5,829 nt of DNA from Actinomycetota bacterium (GTDB lineage Bacteria > Actinomycetota > Actinomycetes > Nanopelagicales > Nanopelagicaceae), in the NCBI GenBank assembly GCA_009699645.1, contig WLNU01000066.1, positions 1 to 5,829 of the forward strand, written 5' to 3'. The notes beneath the pieces were generated by a model that saw only the letters and a program-made list of their open reading frames with translations, had not been told where the DNA came from and searched no databases. Shown here one piece after another: positions 5,465 through 5,829 of this stretch. The first letter of the stretch is position 1. The number at the start of each line of letters is the position of its first letter. A program made the translations under genes and the position numbers.

Positions 5465-5829
5465 ATGAGCAATGCTTCTGCTCTTCGTCGTGCCGTTGTT
5501 GTAACAGCTGCAAGTGCACTTGCCGTCAGCGCCATTTTGGTCTCTGGCGCAACGTCTGCCTCTGCCGCAGTTACTCCAAAGACTGGTGGAATTCTCACTT
5601 TTCTTGAGCACACACCACGACTAGATCACTACGACCCATCACGTATCTATACGGGCCGCGACTTAGCGTTCATGAACTCGTTCATGACTCGTACCCTTGT
5701 TGCATACAACCCAGTTCCAGGTGCAGCAGGTGCAAATCTTGTTGCCGATCTTGCAACCAATACTGGTGTTCCAAGTAATGCAGCAAAGACATGGAAGTTC
5801 ACACTTCGCCCAGGTACAACTTTTGAAGA
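5465..5829 (+). CDS. Extracellular solute-binding protein, family 5 (N-terminal part)
   Basis: This encodes the ligand-capturing subunit of a peptide/nickel-type ABC importer, secreted across the membrane. Only 121 complete codons are present and the gene runs off the right edge; full family members are about 500-600 residues. A Sec signal peptide is clear: Arg8-Arg9, a hydrophobic core (10-26), and a likely cleavage after ASA near residue 34. The mature start GGILTFLEHTPRLDHYDPSRI (about 41-61), the segment FMTRTLVAYNP and TWKFTLRPGTTFE match the SBP_bac_5 fold, where the last corresponds to the usual W-x-F-x-LR-x-G-x-x-F motif. No cysteine occurs, so there is no lipobox, unusual for a monoderm binding protein. 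AAAGGA (5450-5455) precedes the ATG at a slightly long spacing of 9 nt. It lies on the same strand as the C-type permease, and the two probably form one system. Confidence 0.9.
   Translation, partial: MSNASALRRAVVVTAASALAVSAILVSGATSASAAVTPKTGGILTFLEHTPRLDHYDPSRIYTGRDLAFMNSFMTRTLVAYNPVPGAAGANLVADLATNTGVPSNAAKTWKFTLRPGTTFE

Noticed and set aside
5374..5613. Minus-strand and plus-strand short frames around the binding-protein start
   Set aside because: They are shadows of the signal-peptide coding region, with no ribosome binding site or domain of their own.

Overview
The window looks like a chromosomal segment of an actinobacterium with unusually modest GC (roughly half, judged by eye). The basis is a run of genes typical of Actinomycetota: homodimeric-type aceE, a DUF3052 protein, an AhpE-type peroxiredoxin, a coiled-coil/zinc-ribbon protein and an RNase H-histidine phosphatase fusion. 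From memory, Mycobacterium tuberculosis carries the same families close together (Rv2241 aceE, Rv2239c, Rv2238c ahpE, Rv2229c, Rv2228c). The lower GC, compact spacing and likely leaderless starts would fit a streamlined freshwater lineage such as Nanopelagicales (acI), but that placement is inference.

Layout. Positions 1-816 (minus) hold the N-terminal 272 codons of pyruvate dehydrogenase E1; the gene runs off the left edge. A 90-bp divergent gap follows. A plus-strand pair (DUF3052 at 907, peroxiredoxin at 1310, 10 bp apart) comes next, then a tRNA-Val(UAC) at 1831-1902. Only 25 bp after the tRNA begins a second plus-strand pair: the coiled-coil/zinc-ribbon protein (1928) and the bifunctional RNase HI/acid phosphatase (2661), 4 bp apart. 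A minus-strand lipoprotein gene of unknown function (3740-4291) converges on the latter. The two stop codons overlap inside one perfect 18-bp palindrome. Divergent from the lipoprotein is an Opp/Dpp C-type ABC permease (4368-5339). After 125 bp comes the start of an extracellular solute-binding protein family 5 gene (5465 to the right edge).

Function. The left two thirds is housekeeping: entry of pyruvate into the TCA cycle, peroxide detoxification, valine decoding and RNA:DNA hybrid removal coupled to a phosphatase domain. The right third is the start of a peptide/nickel-type ABC uptake system. The C-type permease comes first, the binding protein second, and no B-type permease or ATPase is visible inside the window. 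The lipoprotein shares an overlapping divergent promoter region with this system and may or may not be related to it.

I see no CRISPR array, insertion sequence, integrase, toxin-antitoxin pair or recognisable defence system. The oddities are architectural: a shared stop-codon palindrome, overlapping -10 elements with a probable leaderless GTG start, a PrxQ-like cysteine spacing in an AhpE-like protein, and the order of the transporter genes.
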